Positions 48,480 to 61,106 of a DNA stretch of 64,000 bases are shown piece after piece (the first letter of the stretch is position 1; every line of letters begins with the position of its first letter). The notes under the pieces were generated by a model. That model was not told the DNA's origin. It saw only the letters and a program-made list of their open reading frames with translations, and did no database searches. The position numbers were made by a program, and so were the translations under genes. Location of the stretch: contig OX327699.1 in assembly GCA_946807835.1 (NCBI GenBank), positions 746,501 through 810,500 on the forward strand. Reading direction: 5' to 3'. This DNA is from Ailanthus altissimus (taxonomy: Eukaryota > Streptophyta > Magnoliopsida > Sapindales > Simaroubaceae).

Positions 48480-51000
48480 TGTTGCGAAGAATTTCTGGTT
48501 AAATGCACAATGCATTTGCTTTCAGCTGAGATTAGCTGAGGTGAACTTTGGATCTAAACAGAGTATTCGTGAATTATGATAAATTAGACCCTTCTCATTA
48601 TGGGTAGTGTTACACTTACAAAAACAATGAAGATATAAAGTTTGTGTTATTAATTAATTATATTATTTTTTTAATTGTTATTAATCTAGTAGTTATATAT
48701 TATCAATTAATAATGGACACATTAAATACCACAATTGTTAAAATACAAATTTTATAGTTAACAACTACAAATTTTATATCTTTGTATATCAACTATAAGT
48801 ACAATATTATACTTTTATCAATAATCTAAAAAAAAGATCTTTTTAATAAATATGAATGTTGGAGTTTTTATGTGCTTTTAACGTCACTTTGTTTATAATT
48901 TAGTATTTTAAAATTCTAAATGCATGCAATACTGTGTGAGTTTGACTTGACGCTGTGTCGCCGACTTTTCTACCACCTTGGTGCTAGGCCTTCAATTTAT
49001 TTTTTATTTTCATTTATTTCTCATTTATCTAACACGATTTTAATCTCGTGTTAATTTTTTATTTATTTTTAATTCAAAATCATTCTTTTTTAATTCAAAA
49101 TTTTTCTTAAACTTAATTTTGAATTACAAATTTTAATAATAAATTATTTGCAGATTAATAAATTTAGCATATGTTCGGAGTAATGGTAAATTGCAAAAAA
49201 TAAAAAATAAAAGTGCCTTTTTGGCAATATATTATTTTAAATATATTTAGTAAATTATTTTTTTTTTATAAAAAAATGATTACTTAATAACTCTAATTAA
49301 GAATACAAGTTATTCTAAGCTTTTATAATTGCTGAGTACACTCTTATAAAACTTAGTTATCGAACCTAGGAGAGTAGACCTTCATAAAACTTGATTTGTA
49401 TCAAGATATTGAGTTAGAGGAATGGCATCTACTATTAAGTACAATGCATTTTTCATGCCTTAAAATTTAAAAATCAAGCTTACATCAAAACTTAAAAATT
49501 TCAAACACAAAGATAATGTTGCTTGATTATAAAAATTATCATTATAATGCTAGAACGATAATTAAGGTTGGGTATTGTGATTATCAATTTATTCAATTGG
49601 TAAATTTTTTGGATGAAATTAAAAGGTTCAAACTTCGCTAAAATGGTTTAGGCTAAGTAAATATCAATTCTATTAAGTTTTTATTTAAGTTGAACTAAAT
49701 CGAAATTGATTAGTTCATAATTTTGTAATTCAATTCAAATCAAATTATGTATATGAACTCAATTAAACTAAATTAAACCAATTTAATTTAATTTTTAATT
49801 AATTTTAATTTTGTGTGCGTTGGATTTGGTTCAAATTCAACTTAAAATAAATTGAACAATTTTTAAAAGATTAGATCAATTGATTAAAAAAATATATAGT
49901 ATAAATCAAACTAAACTAATTTATTCAATAATTTAATTCGCAAAATCTACAATCACATTTGGTTTTGAGCCAAATTATGTATGCTAAAAATGAATATAAA
50001 TATTTAATAAATAAATACAATAATATTTATAAAATAAAAAGAAAAAAAAATGAATTTGCAAAGTTGATGAACTTTATTTGATAGAGATGTTTTCTTTATG
50101 AAAAGGATGAAACTTATTAAAAAATAATATTGAGTAAGGAATAGTAGTTATAAATAGAATTGTGTATTCTATTAAATTGAATACGAAGAAGAATATAATT
50201 ATCTAATTAAATACTTAAGAGGCAAATCCACTTAGAATCAATTATAATTTTTCAAAATAATATGATCCACTTATTTGAGGATCGTCGTATCTTAGTCAAT
50301 GTTTCGAATTCACTTGATAAAAAAAAGAGATAAAAATACTTGTGTTAATAAGTTAATGATAAAAAATTAACAGTATATTTATTTCCATTAAAAATCCTGT
50401 AAAATGATGTATTTACGAAGTAATAATTTTAAAAAAGAGAATTTTTTTATAAATAACCCATAATATTATTTTTAACCCTAAATTAATAGTCTAATTTTTT
50501 ATAATAAAAAAATTAAAAAATGAATAATTTTACTTTTAACTAATATTTTTCTTTTCAATAAATAAAATCAATCGAACTGTTATAAAAATATTCTTAAAAT
50601 CAGTCTAATATATAAATATGATTTTTTTTTGTAGGTAATGTATAAAAATAATTATATTATAAAAAATGTAAAATATTAATAAATTATATTGAAAAGAAGT
50701 AAAAACCCAATAAAAATAAATAAATAATCAGTTAAAAATCCAAAAATAACGGCAGTTGGTGCAACGGACGAATGAATTATCAATGATAAAATAATATAAT
50801 AAATAATTTTAAAAATTATAAAAATTATTTATCTAAAAAATATTAACGCTTTATTTAAAATAAAAAAAAGTATAACATTATTCTATCATTAAGATAAATC
50901 AGCATTTTCTCTTAACTTAAACCCAATTAATTATCTGAAATACCCGAATTTAATCTTAATAAATCTTGTACAAACTTCAATTCAAAAAGAAATTATAATA
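48480..51000. other. AT-rich intergenic DNA
   Basis: No gene is recognised. A foldback element (48605-48815) and a (TA)n run (about 50998-51019) are present. Confidence 0.6.
48605..48815. repeat. AT-rich MITE-like element
   Basis: Inverted ends: the left reads TAGTGTTACACTTACAAAAA and then GATATAAAGTTTG. The reverse complement of the right reads ATAATATTGTACTTATAGTT and then GATATAAAATTTG. It has no coding capacity. Confidence 0.5.
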
Positions 51001-51042
51001 TATATATATATATATATTTTGGTGGCGGGGAAGAAATAAAAC

Positions 51043-51738
51043 TCATACAGCGAGTTGAATGTCGCCCAAATCAAGCTGGGCCGCAATCTCCTCCAACTGC
51101 TTCTTCACACTCATATCAATCAACTTGGACCCGCCGTTCCCGTACCGGATCGTAAAACCTGCCACCAAACTCCGGTCAATCACAGTCTTTATCCTCACGT
51201 TCTTGGCCCCGGTCAACTTCTGCACTTGCTTCGCTATCTGCGCAAAGTGCTCCGATTCCAGTTTCACGACGGAGCTCACCACCGCCAGCTCCGTATCCGT
51301 TATCTTATTATAAACCGCCTCAAATTCCTTGACGATGTCCTTGATAGCATCGATCCTGTTGGCGTCGACCAAGATGTTCAAGAAATTGGCCGAGTGGGGT
51401 TGCAGCGCCGACGACTTGCTGATTTCGTCGACGACTTGTCGTTTCCTGGCGATGTCGATGGTTGGGTTGGCGAAGAAGTTGAACACCTGCTCATCAGCGA
51501 ATATCTTCTCGATCTTCTCGACGTCGGAGCTGGTAGAGTCGAGGGTGTTATTGGATTTGGCGACGTCCGCAAGCGCCGCGGCGTAGCTAGAGGCCACCGT
51601 CGCGGACATTCTCACCCCGCGAGCGCCGCGGAGAGGGGCGGCGGCGAGCTTGAGGGTGAGAGGGTTTCTTAGTGTGGGTGTGGGTAAGAGATTCGACTGC
51701 AGTGACAGCGTTGTTGGGGTTCGCTGGAGAGACGCCAT
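51043..51738 (-). CDS. atpD: Chloroplast ATP synthase delta chain (nuclear-encoded), 231 aa
   Basis: The delta subunit caps the F1 head and joins it to the peripheral stalk of the thylakoid ATP synthase, so it is needed for photophosphorylation. The first about 45 residues (MASLQRTPTTLSLQSNLLPT.., rich in Ser/Thr/Leu, few acids) look like a chloroplast transit peptide. The mature part begins near SATVASSYAAALADVAK and carries the OSCP/delta domain: FFANPTIDIARKRQVVDEI, FLNILVDANRIDAIKDIVKEF, then the C-terminal KNVRIKTVIDRSLVAGFTIR..GGSKLIDMSVKKQLEEIA. The open frame extends 57 codons further upstream. I chose the ATG at 51738 because the transit peptide follows it directly and total length then matches the family (about 230-250 aa). 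The gene is a single exon and intact. Confidence 0.96.
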   Translation of the reverse strand: MASLQRTPTTLSLQSNLLPTPTLRNPLTLKLAAAPLRGARGVRMSATVASSYAAALADVAKSNNTLDSTSSDVEKIEKIFADEQVFNFFANPTIDIARKRQVVDEISKSSALQPHSANFLNILVDANRIDAIKDIVKEFEAVYNKITDTELAVVSSVVKLESEHFAQIAKQVQKLTGAKNVRIKTVIDRSLVAGFTIRYGNGGSKLIDMSVKKQLEEIAAQLDLGDIQLAV

Positions 51739-51859
51739 TGTTGCTTTGCAGAGCTTCAGAATCAGAATGGGGTCTCGAGTGAATGAAGATAGGGGGATTA
51801 TCTTTTCGTACGGAGGTTGGAGGAGAATAGCTACTATTACTGAGAGGGCACGGCAGGTT

Positions 51860-51879
51860 GACACGTGGATGACACGTAA
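51860..51879 (-). promoter_or_regulatory. G-box/ABRE pair upstream of atpD
   Basis: ACACGTGG (51861-51868) and GACACGTA (51871-51878) lie about 125 bp before the start codon, read on either strand. ACGT-core elements are common in promoters of light-regulated photosynthesis genes. Confidence 0.45.
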
Positions 51880-51914
51880 TATGTCTAATCCTTGACTTCT
51901 GAAGTTCATTTGTT

Positions 51915-52980
51915 TAACTCAACGACACGTTGTCGTTCAGATCAGCGTGTCCGTACTTCTTTTACATCGATTTTAAAAGAGGACATAATTGGTTATGGGA
52001 ATTTTTGAAAAGGCGGATATTTTGAAGTAATTTTTTTAGTCATGAAGTAATAATATAATATTTTATCGACCAAAAAATTTAACTTTTTGGTTAACAAATT
52101 TTAAATTCATTGAAGAGCTAACGAATTGGGCCTTGCGTCGTATAGAAAATGGGATTGAAATCAATGATTTTGACTACTTTGTAAAGAAAACACAGCAGCG
52201 TTATGATTTCACAGACGATTGTTTCGTTAGATTTTTTGATTTTTAAGTCAATAATTTAAAAAAATTGCTCAAAAAAATTTAAATGGAGATAAATTTCATT
52301 ACCCTTACAACTTATGAAGTTACCTCGTTTGTAATTAATGTTTACCACTTCATCTCCAGAATTATGAGTAAGATATCTAGTCATCTGTGTCATGATTGAT
52401 GGCGATTTTAAGATAATTAGATTGATTATTTCAAAATTTTCGCACTTACTTTATAAGATGAAGGCTTTAATTTTAATCCTGTAATTGATAGCAAGGTCGG
52501 AGTGATTAAATTGATCATTTTGAAACTTCTGTGCTTGTCTTGTAGGATAAAGATTTTGATTTTAATCCTATAATTCTCAAAGTTTTCCTTATCTGGCATA
52601 GTTTTAGGGTTGTGAGCGTAGCATGTGTTTTTTTTTTTTTTTTTTTGTCTTGAGGCTGTTTAAGGGAGAATTTTAACTACCTGCTTGAGTTTTAAGGACA
52701 AGTACCGAGGAGCTTCTTGTAGTTCTTATTTTCGGAGTAGCTAATAACCAGCAACTTGAATCTTTTTTTTTTCTTTTTTTTAATCAAAAAACAGAATTAC
52801 ATGCTAAATAGAATGGGGAAACGACAGGGAAAAAGGAATTGGATTTTTGGAAACTTTACCGTTAAAAGAATGAGAAAAGTAATTCCAAATCCTAATCAGT
52901 GAAGGAAAAATTAAAAATTAAAAAGGAAAACTTTAATCAACTTCTTTTAATTTCGTCTCCGAACAGGAAGCGGAGAACTC
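51915..52980. other. Intergenic DNA between atpD and the RING gene
   Basis: No gene is recognised. Two diverged direct repeats with a GATGAAGGCTTTAATTTTAA-like block and a GATAAAGATTTTGATTTTAA block sit at about 52430-52475 and 52530-52575. Confidence 0.5.
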
Positions 52981-52995
52981 TCACTCTCTGCTCTC

Positions 52996-53003
52996 TATAT
53001 ATA
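52996..53003 (+). promoter_or_regulatory. TATA box of RING-H2 gene
   Basis: TATATATA preceded by a CT-rich tract (CTCTCTGCTCTC) lies 87 bp before the start codon, a usual distance for a short plant leader. Confidence 0.55.
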
Positions 53004-53089
53004 CTGCAGCCGGTTGATTAGACATTCTCACTTTGTATGTGTTTTTGTTTTCAATTACTTGGTGTTTATCTGTTTCTGTTTGATCATCA

Positions 53090-53731
53090 ATGGCTTTACG
53101 GTTCAATCTAAGCCTGGAAGGAAGAATGAACTCAAGCCCAGTCGTCAGTGTAAGCATTCTGCTCAAACATAGATACCAAAAGCTGTATCGAAACGGCAAT
53201 GGCCTTGAAATCTTGTTACAAGATTTGACGGTCTCCGAAGAGCGCTTCCCCCTCATTCAAATTCCTGTTGCATTTGCTTCGCCTCTGCATATTCTGAATG
53301 CGCTCATGGCGTGTCGTCTCGACCCTAGACTGCGTAACTTCTTGTGCGAACATCTCGGACGAATGAGTGTAGACTTATCTGCTGGTGGTTTGAGGGGATG
53401 TTGCTTATCTGCCCACGTCGAAGTTGTGCGAATTGAGGTGGTTCATGAAGACGAGGAGATTGAGAGATTTCTTAAGAAGGAGGCGTCGAGAATTCTCGTC
53501 CAGAGATTGGAGACGTTATTTAATCTTAATGAGGTGAAGGTAGGAGGAGATAAGTGTGCGGTTTGTTTAGAAGAGTTAGAAGAAGAAGAAGAAGAGGAGA
53601 CAAAGACAAAGTTGATAATGATGCCTTGTTCTCATATATATCATGGGCCGTGTATTTCTCCATGGTTGGAGCAGCAGAATTCTTGCCCAATGTGTCGTCG
53701 TGAAATTCAGGCTGAAGATCTTTGTGGCTAG
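53090..53731 (+). CDS. RING-H2 zinc-finger protein, probable E3 ubiquitin ligase (213 aa)
   Basis: RING-H2 proteins recruit E2 enzymes and ubiquitinate target proteins. The C-terminus has the complete C3H2C3 pattern from about residue 155: CAVC, then an acidic run (EELEEEEEEET), then MPCSHIYHGPCISPWLEQQNSCPMCRR. All eight metal ligands are present, as is the Trp that contacts E2. The first 150 residues have no domain I recognise and no membrane span, so it is probably soluble. The frame is a single exon with an ATG close behind a TATA box. The target is unknown. It resembles the RNF181/RING1-like plant group in layout, but I cannot place it more closely. Confidence 0.92.
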   Translation: MALRFNLSLEGRMNSSPVVSVSILLKHRYQKLYRNGNGLEILLQDLTVSEERFPLIQIPVAFASPLHILNALMACRLDPRLRNFLCEHLGRMSVDLSAGGLRGCCLSAHVEVVRIEVVHEDEEIERFLKKEASRILVQRLETLFNLNEVKVGGDKCAVCLEELEEEEEEETKTKLIMMPCSHIYHGPCISPWLEQQNSCPMCRREIQAEDLCG

Positions 53732-54360
53732 CTGTTCTTCTTGATAAATAACTTTGCTTCTGATTCTTGATGAAACCCTAAAATCTGTTCCCATTTAGGG
53801 ATTCAATTCATCTATTTACTCGATTGTTGTTACAATGAATATTAGATGTATCGAAAGTGTTAAATAAATCTGGGATTCTCTCATGCAATTGCACATTTTT
53901 CATTAAACTTTTGCCTTTCATTGTACAAGAAACGTAGCAACGTGCTGCCTTTATTATTATTACTTTTACGTCTTATAAACCAACTATTGGCTGTTATATT
54001 TATTTAATTAAATATAGGACGGTTGCCACTTTAATCTTTGCGTTTTTTTAAATTATTCATCGGGTTTTTAATATTTTAAAAATTATTATTTACGACTTTT
54101 AAAATAAAAAATGATCACGTTTATGGATGAAAATAATAGTAAAAAAATATTTAATAATTTTTAAAATATTAAAAATTAAGTAATAATTCAACAAAAATAT
54201 AGATACTAACCTTTTAATTTCTCTTCTATATAATGCAACTTTTTTTCTTTCTAATGTCATCTTCTATACCTACAGCATGCTATTATCCATTAATGATGAA
54301 GTATTTTAGTAACTAAAGAAAAATAAAATTAAGAACAAATGAAAGATGAGTTTCTGTTAA

Positions 54361-54493
54361 ATGGGGGAGAGGAAAAGGAGTCAAAATAAATATCATCTTA
54401 TTTAACTATATTATAATCTATTTAATAGTAAATTATTTTAACTTTTTTTTTTGCAATAAGAGGATTTATTTGGACTCCTTTTCTTCTCCCCAT
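54361..54493. repeat. MITE with inverted repeats of about 37 bp
   Basis: The ends read ATGGGGGAGAGGAAAAGGAG and CTCCTTTTCTTCTCCCCAT and are inverted copies of each other. The inverted similarity extends through AAATAAATATCATCTTA on the left and TAAGAGGATTTATTT on the right. The left part plus its flank recurs at 55022-55160. Confidence 0.7.
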
Positions 54494-55021
54494 AATTTGT
54501 TTTAGGATAATTGCGAATTAATGTATGTTAATTTTTAAAGAGGTCGCGATGAAATTAACCCATCTCTTTATGTACATATCTGAAACAAAATAATTGTTCA
54601 AGCATGTCATCGAGAATACAACCCATTGTCCTATCTGTTTTCTTACTTTGCCCTATTAGTTTTTAAATCCATTATGTGTAAATTCTTGCCATAGTTGAGA
54701 AATTGCGTGTAAATTAAGCATGAAAGTTTGATTTTCATTGCTTCAAATAAATAAGTTTTAAAAAATAAATATATTTAAAAATGCACTTAGATGCTAAAGT
54801 AAAGTTTATGCACTCTTTAACTTAGGTCAAACGTTGGAATTGTTATTGATAATTGCAATAGATAGTTATTGTAATTTTTTGAGTGTAATTTGTTGGTAGT
54901 TGTAATAGGTAGTTATTGTAATCTTTTGGTTGTAATTTTTTTGAGATTTGTAGGCAATTTTATAATTCTTTGAGAGTTGAAATTTGTAATGTAATACTTA
55001 TATTATTTTTTTTTCCGTTAG

Positions 55022-55160
55022 TGATGAAGTACATTTGTAATTAAAGAGAAATAAATTAAGAATAAATAAAAGATGAGCTTCTGTTAAATGGGGAGAAGAA
55101 AAGGAGTCAAAACAAATATCATCTTATTTGATTATATTTTTGTAATAAGAGGATTTATTA
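55022..55160 (+). repeat. Partial direct copy of 54294-54470
   Basis: It shares GATGAAGTA, AAGATGAG(T/C)TTCTGTTAAAT, AAAAGGAGTCAAAA, AATATCATCTTATTT and AATAAGAGGATTTATT in the same order, but lacks the right inverted repeat. Confidence 0.7.
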
Positions 55161-57749
55161 ATATATGGATATTTAAAGTACTTTGATGAGTACAAATGGC
55201 CTTACCCTAAAACAAATTTTATGTTTATAATTTATAGAGAAAAAAAAAGAAAGAACGAAACTAAACGAAGTTTATTGGCTGCAAACAATTAGAGTCACTC
55301 CAAATGATGCACATTTTTAACTAGAGTTTCTAAGCACCCCATGAAATGACTTTCCTATAAATAATTAAAAATTAAATTTAACTCTCGATATACTTTATAT
55401 TAGACATAATCATAAGTAGAATTTATATCCATAGAAATATATCTTAAAATTTATTATGTCAAATTATAAGAATAAATGCTGAAAAAAATATACTTGGGGA
55501 ATCTATATTAATTAGAACTTAAAGATCAATAGTTTTGATTGAAAACTGAGAGTATAACAACTTTTCATAATTAAATCTATATTGCACTCAAGAGGGTTCT
55601 TTTTCTGTGATAAAAAAGAGGATAAAAGCTTTACGTTTAATGATTTGATTTAAAGATCACAATCTTAAAACAGTCTTTATATATTAATTTAAACTATAAT
55701 CCTATCAATAATAATTCAACTAGTATTAGGTTTCTACACATGACAAGTTTATAATAAATTAGATGACTCTAGAGCCTAATAAGAAATTACTTAAATAGAT
55801 AATTTAAATTGACTCTTATTTAAGATAACTCATAATGTATAATTATTAGTAACATGTGAGCCCACATAAAGAAAATAATAAAACTTAACAATTTTTTACT
55901 TAGGCCATATATGTCATCTAAAAATAATTATACATTATAAATCTTAGTGTGTAAAATAAATGCCACTTTACTCTGAAAAATCTCATTAAATATAATCTTG
56001 TCCATTAACTATATCAATATGGGATCAAAGTAATTTTTGTTGCACTTATTCATATCTGGACACATCAACGGTCACCATACCAATATTATTAATAACATTA
56101 ATCAGATATAGATGTGTAGCATAAAAATTACATGAAATATAATTTCAAACATGTTTATTTTCAGCTGGTCCTACTTTATAACTTTAATTAGTGAAATACT
56201 TTCTAAATTTTATGAAAAATCGCAACAAAAAATATCAAACACTTTCTTAACTTTAAACAAAATTGCAGTAGAAAGTGCAATCTTACTTTAGAGTTTCAAC
56301 AAATAATCCATTAAACTTTATTCTATAGAAAATAAACCATAAGTCTATCTAATAAACATTTAAAATTACACATTTAATAAGAATTTTATAATATTATTTT
56401 ACATTACTAGTGTCATTAAGCTCTATAACTTAAGCATGTTTATAATATTGTACATAATTAGCTTTTAACTATTTTGTACTAGGTTCGATAAAATAGGCAT
56501 AATATTCTACATAAGAATTCAATTGGAGTGATTCTTAATCCTATGAAGAGCTGACATAATGGTCTAACATATTGGATTCACTAGAAATTTATAATTTGAG
56601 CATTTGGAGGGTAAAAAATAAAATAGAACAAAACTGATCTGCACTACATGCCTGGTATGAACAATCTTCAATATTTGACTTATAACATGAGAAATACATA
56701 TCTAATGCGTATGATACAAATTAATTTAGAAAGCCAATAGACTTATATACAAATTTAATTTTTGAGTGGAAGCTAATTCGCATCACATCGATTTCAAATT
56801 GGATAATCAAGTTGGTTCATTAATGATAATTAGTGTAAATTAGTTGCCTCCCTCTTTGATTTTTATCATTTAACTAATTCCCTCATTATTTGTCTTGTAT
56901 TATCTATATTTTTCTACAAATAGATAGCCTGTTTATGCCCAAAATATGTAATTAGAGAGCTAGATTTTAGTTTAAAACATTTGTCTTTTGTATTATCTCT
57001 TTATAGTATTATTTCTTTTATTTACTAGTTGAAAACTTATGTTATCTCTTCTTGCATCTCTTTCTTTAAGTTTATTATGATCAAGTAATTTTTATTTAGC
57101 TAAGGTAAAAATGTCAAACTCTTGGTAAGGTAATATGATATATTTAAACTCTTATTCTAGAATTTAATGTTTCATTCTTAAGTTAAGCAAATTTATATAT
57201 GATGTATTTATTTTATTTTGTAATATTGATACATTTTCTTACAAAGTGGTAAATCTTGATTTATTATAGACAATCTTTATGTTGGCATAACAAATTGTTG
57301 AAACTATTTACAGGATTTGGTGTATAATAAATGAAAGAAATTAATAGAAGTTAATATATAAATGGTGATGAACTTTGGTTGTTATATATTTTGATTGGAA
57401 CCTCCTTTGTGTGAGAATTTCAATTAAGTTATAAAGAGAGTTGAATATGTTCTTATTTCATATGCCAAGAATGGATCCCCCTAGCCTTAACATTCATTTT
57501 AATTGGTTATTTAAATTATTATTTACAATTGTCTTATATTGCTTTATTTGTCTTTAGAGTATTTATAGTTTGTAATTCTACTTCTCTGTGGATCGACCCC
57601 GTTCTTACTGGGTTATTTATTAATTCTACTTCGACAATCCTACACTTGAGAATAAACTCTTATATTTTGGACGTGTCATTGTCTTAACCAAATGAACATC
57701 AAATAATAAACTTCTACTATTTATGCACATTATCAAAAAAATATAACAC

Positions 57750-59260
57750 CTATATAAGTAATATGCTCATGAAAACCTTAGATGGTAATCCTTTGGTGAA
57801 AAGATTTGCAATCATGAAATTTGTACCAATATATTTTATTGACGCTTGCTGACTCTAAATTCTTTCTTTAACAACTAAAAACTTGATGTCGATATGCTTA
57901 GACTTTGAAGAGTTTTTATTGTTATGGGAATACATCATTACGACTTTATTATCACAATAAATTTTTAATGGTATTTCAATACCATTAAAAATCCGTGGCC
58001 TTGTGATAAAGTTCCACAATCATATCCCATGATTTGATACAGTAAAATAAGTTATAAAATCGATCTCAATAGTAGAAAAAATTATGAGTGTCTGTTTAGT
58101 ACTCTTCTAAAAAATAGCTCTATAGGCTAAAGTATATATCTAACTTGATGTAGATCTCTTACTATTTAGGTATCTAGCAAAATTAGAGTTGAAACCTCAT
58201 ATTTTTCAATCTTTTTAATCTCTTATATGTGAGCATGTAATCTTTTATTCTATATAAATATTACCTAAATCATATGTCTACTTTTCGATGATCCATCTAA
58301 GAATTTCTTAAATATTTACCTAGCGTTCCAATAACATATGCAATATTTGGACTCATACATACTTGAGCATACTTAAGACTCTCTATCATTGATGCATGAG
58401 GGAATTTTTGCATCTCTTTCTAAACAATCTCATTCTTGGGGTACTAACTGAAACATACTTTATCACTTTTAGGATTGAGTGTATCTCTTGGAGTACAATC
58501 TTTCATACCATGCCTACTAAGCACCTTATCAATATAGTTTTTTTATTATATCCCAAAGATACCTCGAGTGTAATCTCTATGTATCTGGATTCCTAATACA
58601 AAAGATGCATTCTCAAGATCTTTCATCTTAAAATTCTTTAATGAAAATTTTTAGGTCTCGTGCAATAAGTTTATATCGCAACTTTCTAGTAGTATGTTAT
58701 CAATATATAAATCAAGAAGATAAACTTACTCCCTTTGATTGCATCCATCAACAACATATTTCTTAAAACTAAATGAGGTAATCACTTGATGAAACTTGTG
58801 ATACTATTGATGGAGTGCTTGCTTAAAACCATAGATGTACTTTTTTAAATCTTAAACTATATTTTTTAGATATCTAAACACAAAGTTTTCTAACTGCACC
58901 ATATATATCAGTTTCTCAATATCATTATTGAGAAATGCATTCTTTATATCCATTTGATGTAGATCTAAATCAAAATGAGTTACAAGAGTTATGATGATTC
59001 TAAAAGAGTTTTTCATTGATACCGGAGAAAAAATCTTGTTGTAATCAATGCTTTCCTTTTAAGTGAAAATGTTGATAACAAGACGCACTTTATATATTTT
59101 GGTGTTGCTTTTTAAATCTTTCTTTATCTTAAATATCCATTTGCAACCAATAGATTTGAGTCTTTTAGGTAGCTCGACAAGATCCCAAATATCATTGTCT
59201 TTTATAGATTTCATCTCATTATTTATGACTTCAATCCACTTATGATAATTGAAACTTTAT
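57750..59260 (-). pseudogene. Decayed Copia pol relic (RT and RNase H)
   Basis: On the minus strand these pieces read in order: KWIEVINNEMKSIKDNDIWD and GCKWIFKIKKD (RT start, 59070-59250); then HFDLDLHQMDIKNAFLNNDI (RT core, about 58900-58990); then PLKIYCDNKVVMM and SKSKHIDIKFLVVKERI (RNase H end, about 57840-57980). All are Copia landmarks. Frames change repeatedly and stops are common. It is not the same family as the Copia element at 22.7 kb. The open frames on the plus strand here are its antisense. Confidence 0.8.
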
Positions 59261-59269
59261 TTAGCTTGA

Positions 59270-61073
59270 TTGAATCATTTTTTTTAGCCTTATGTTAAAC
59301 TCTTATTCTTGGAGATAAATGATATAATCGTCTGAAATCACACTTTTTATTTCTCTAATAGATCTGCTCAGTGGCATTTATTCTTAAGATTGTTGAGGTT
59401 GCTTTTCATGAACAGGAGCAAACCGTTCATTTTGGATTAAGAGCTCTTATATATTATCTTATATTTTTAGATCTGCTTTTTGAATAATGTTAGAAAAAAG
59501 AGTTTTGATCACTTTTAATAGCAGCTGTAGTAAGATAAATAAAATTCTCTTAAAAAACAATATCCTCAGTTCTCGATCTCATTCCTCGTTTTCACTAAAG
59601 GCCATAATGAATCATATATACTATAGGGGATTATCTGAAAAGGTTTTAAAATTATCTTGGTCAGTATCAAAATTTCAAAACTATAGGGGATTAACAAAGA
59701 AAATGTAGATGGAGCTCTAGTTCTATGTTTCTGTCATACGCCATTCTTCCCTTATAAATTATATTCTACAAGTTTTGGTTAACATAAGATAACTGCTCAT
59801 GTGGTTCCACTGTGACACTTGGCTTCCTTCCCAAGTCTTAGGTTCAATACTTGATCATAGCCCCTTATTTTTTTTAAAAAATTTTTATTGATAATTTTTC
59901 TTCACCCGATGAGGTGAATTCTTGATAGCAGCATCTTCTTTGACTCTTGAGAAGCACTTGAATGACTAATCTCTACAAAAAATATAAAAATTTTGGTTAC
60001 TGACTTAACCACAAGAAAGCAAAAGAGAATAATATATCCCCCTCCGCTTTTTTTCCCCTATCTTCTCATTTCTTTCACTGTTCGATTCCTTCTCCCTTTT
60101 TATTTATTTATTTTATTTTGCTCGACGAGAGGTCAATTCTCTTGCAGTGTCTCCTCCTATTTTCTTTTTTAATTACAACACTTTCTTCACCTGAGGAGAA
60201 TGTTTCAACTAGTAATAGCCTCTCCTTTTCTTTTTCTGGTAAAATTATTTTGTCACAAATTAAATTTAAAAGGAAATTTTGGCACCAAAATCTTTTTAAT
60301 TAAGATCAATTGATTTTATATAGCATAAAAGAATTTGTATAAAATTAAGTCAAATTAAATATTAACATAAAAATTTAACGTTAATCAAAATCATGAAGTT
60401 ATTTTTGGATATTTAATCTCCATAATTAGTTTTCATGACTTTTTGTGTCGTTTTTTATAATTGGCGCCAAACTGTTAACCTAAAAATTTGGGCGATACCT
60501 ACGATAACGAGTTAAATTTATTTTTTTATTGTGAAATGAAATAGAGTTAACTAAACAAAGATAGGGAGACAAAGGAAAATAAATATATAGTAGTTTACCC
60601 AATTTCGATTTACGTCTACTTTATCAACTTTAATGGGTTCATTCATATGTACTATTAAATAATCATTTGTACACAGTAGTACTACAAGGCATCATAGTCA
60701 TTAAAAAAAAGAAATAAGGAGAGAAGAAATATCATATACCCCTGCTTCTAGATCTAAGCTCTCTTTTTATAGGTGTTGTAAAGTCTTTTTAAGAAGGTTT
60801 ATAATTCCTTAATTTAAGGGATAGTAATCTCATGATTTATGTGATATTAATCACATGATTTTATGGGGTATTAATCTCATAATTTAAGGTGTATATGTTT
60901 TTCATAAATTTCATGACTTTAGGGATTAGATTCCCTTATTAATTTTCTGATTTAATTAAGTTCTTTTAAAAAGAAGATGATCCCCTTTTTTAAGATTAAG
61001 GTTGACTCAAAATCTAATATAAATATATTTGCTTCAAATAAATAAGTTTTAAAAAATAATTATATTTAAAAAC

Positions 61074-61106
<33 letters not shown>

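Larger units (their letters stand above)
53740..57740. other. AT-rich intergenic DNA
   Basis: No gene is recognised. A MITE (54361-54493) and a truncated relative (about 55085-55160) are present. The last part (about 57560-57660) contains CTCTGTGGATCGACCCCG, similar to blocks seen near LTR ends of plant retroelements, so an old LTR may lie there. Confidence 0.55.

Noticed and set aside
50998..51020. (TA)n runs here and at about 9050 and 61075 as regulatory or replication elements
   Set aside because: Simple microsatellites are expected in AT-rich plant DNA, and nothing else supports a function.
51055..51672. 205-aa plus-strand frame
   Set aside because: It is an antisense shadow of the atpD gene, whose minus-strand product is unmistakable.
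59740..59860. Possible tRNA-derived SINE (GGTTCAATAC resembling a Pol III B box)
   Set aside because: No convincing A box at the right spacing and no clear tail or target duplication. The same applies to GAGTTCGAATG near 6291.
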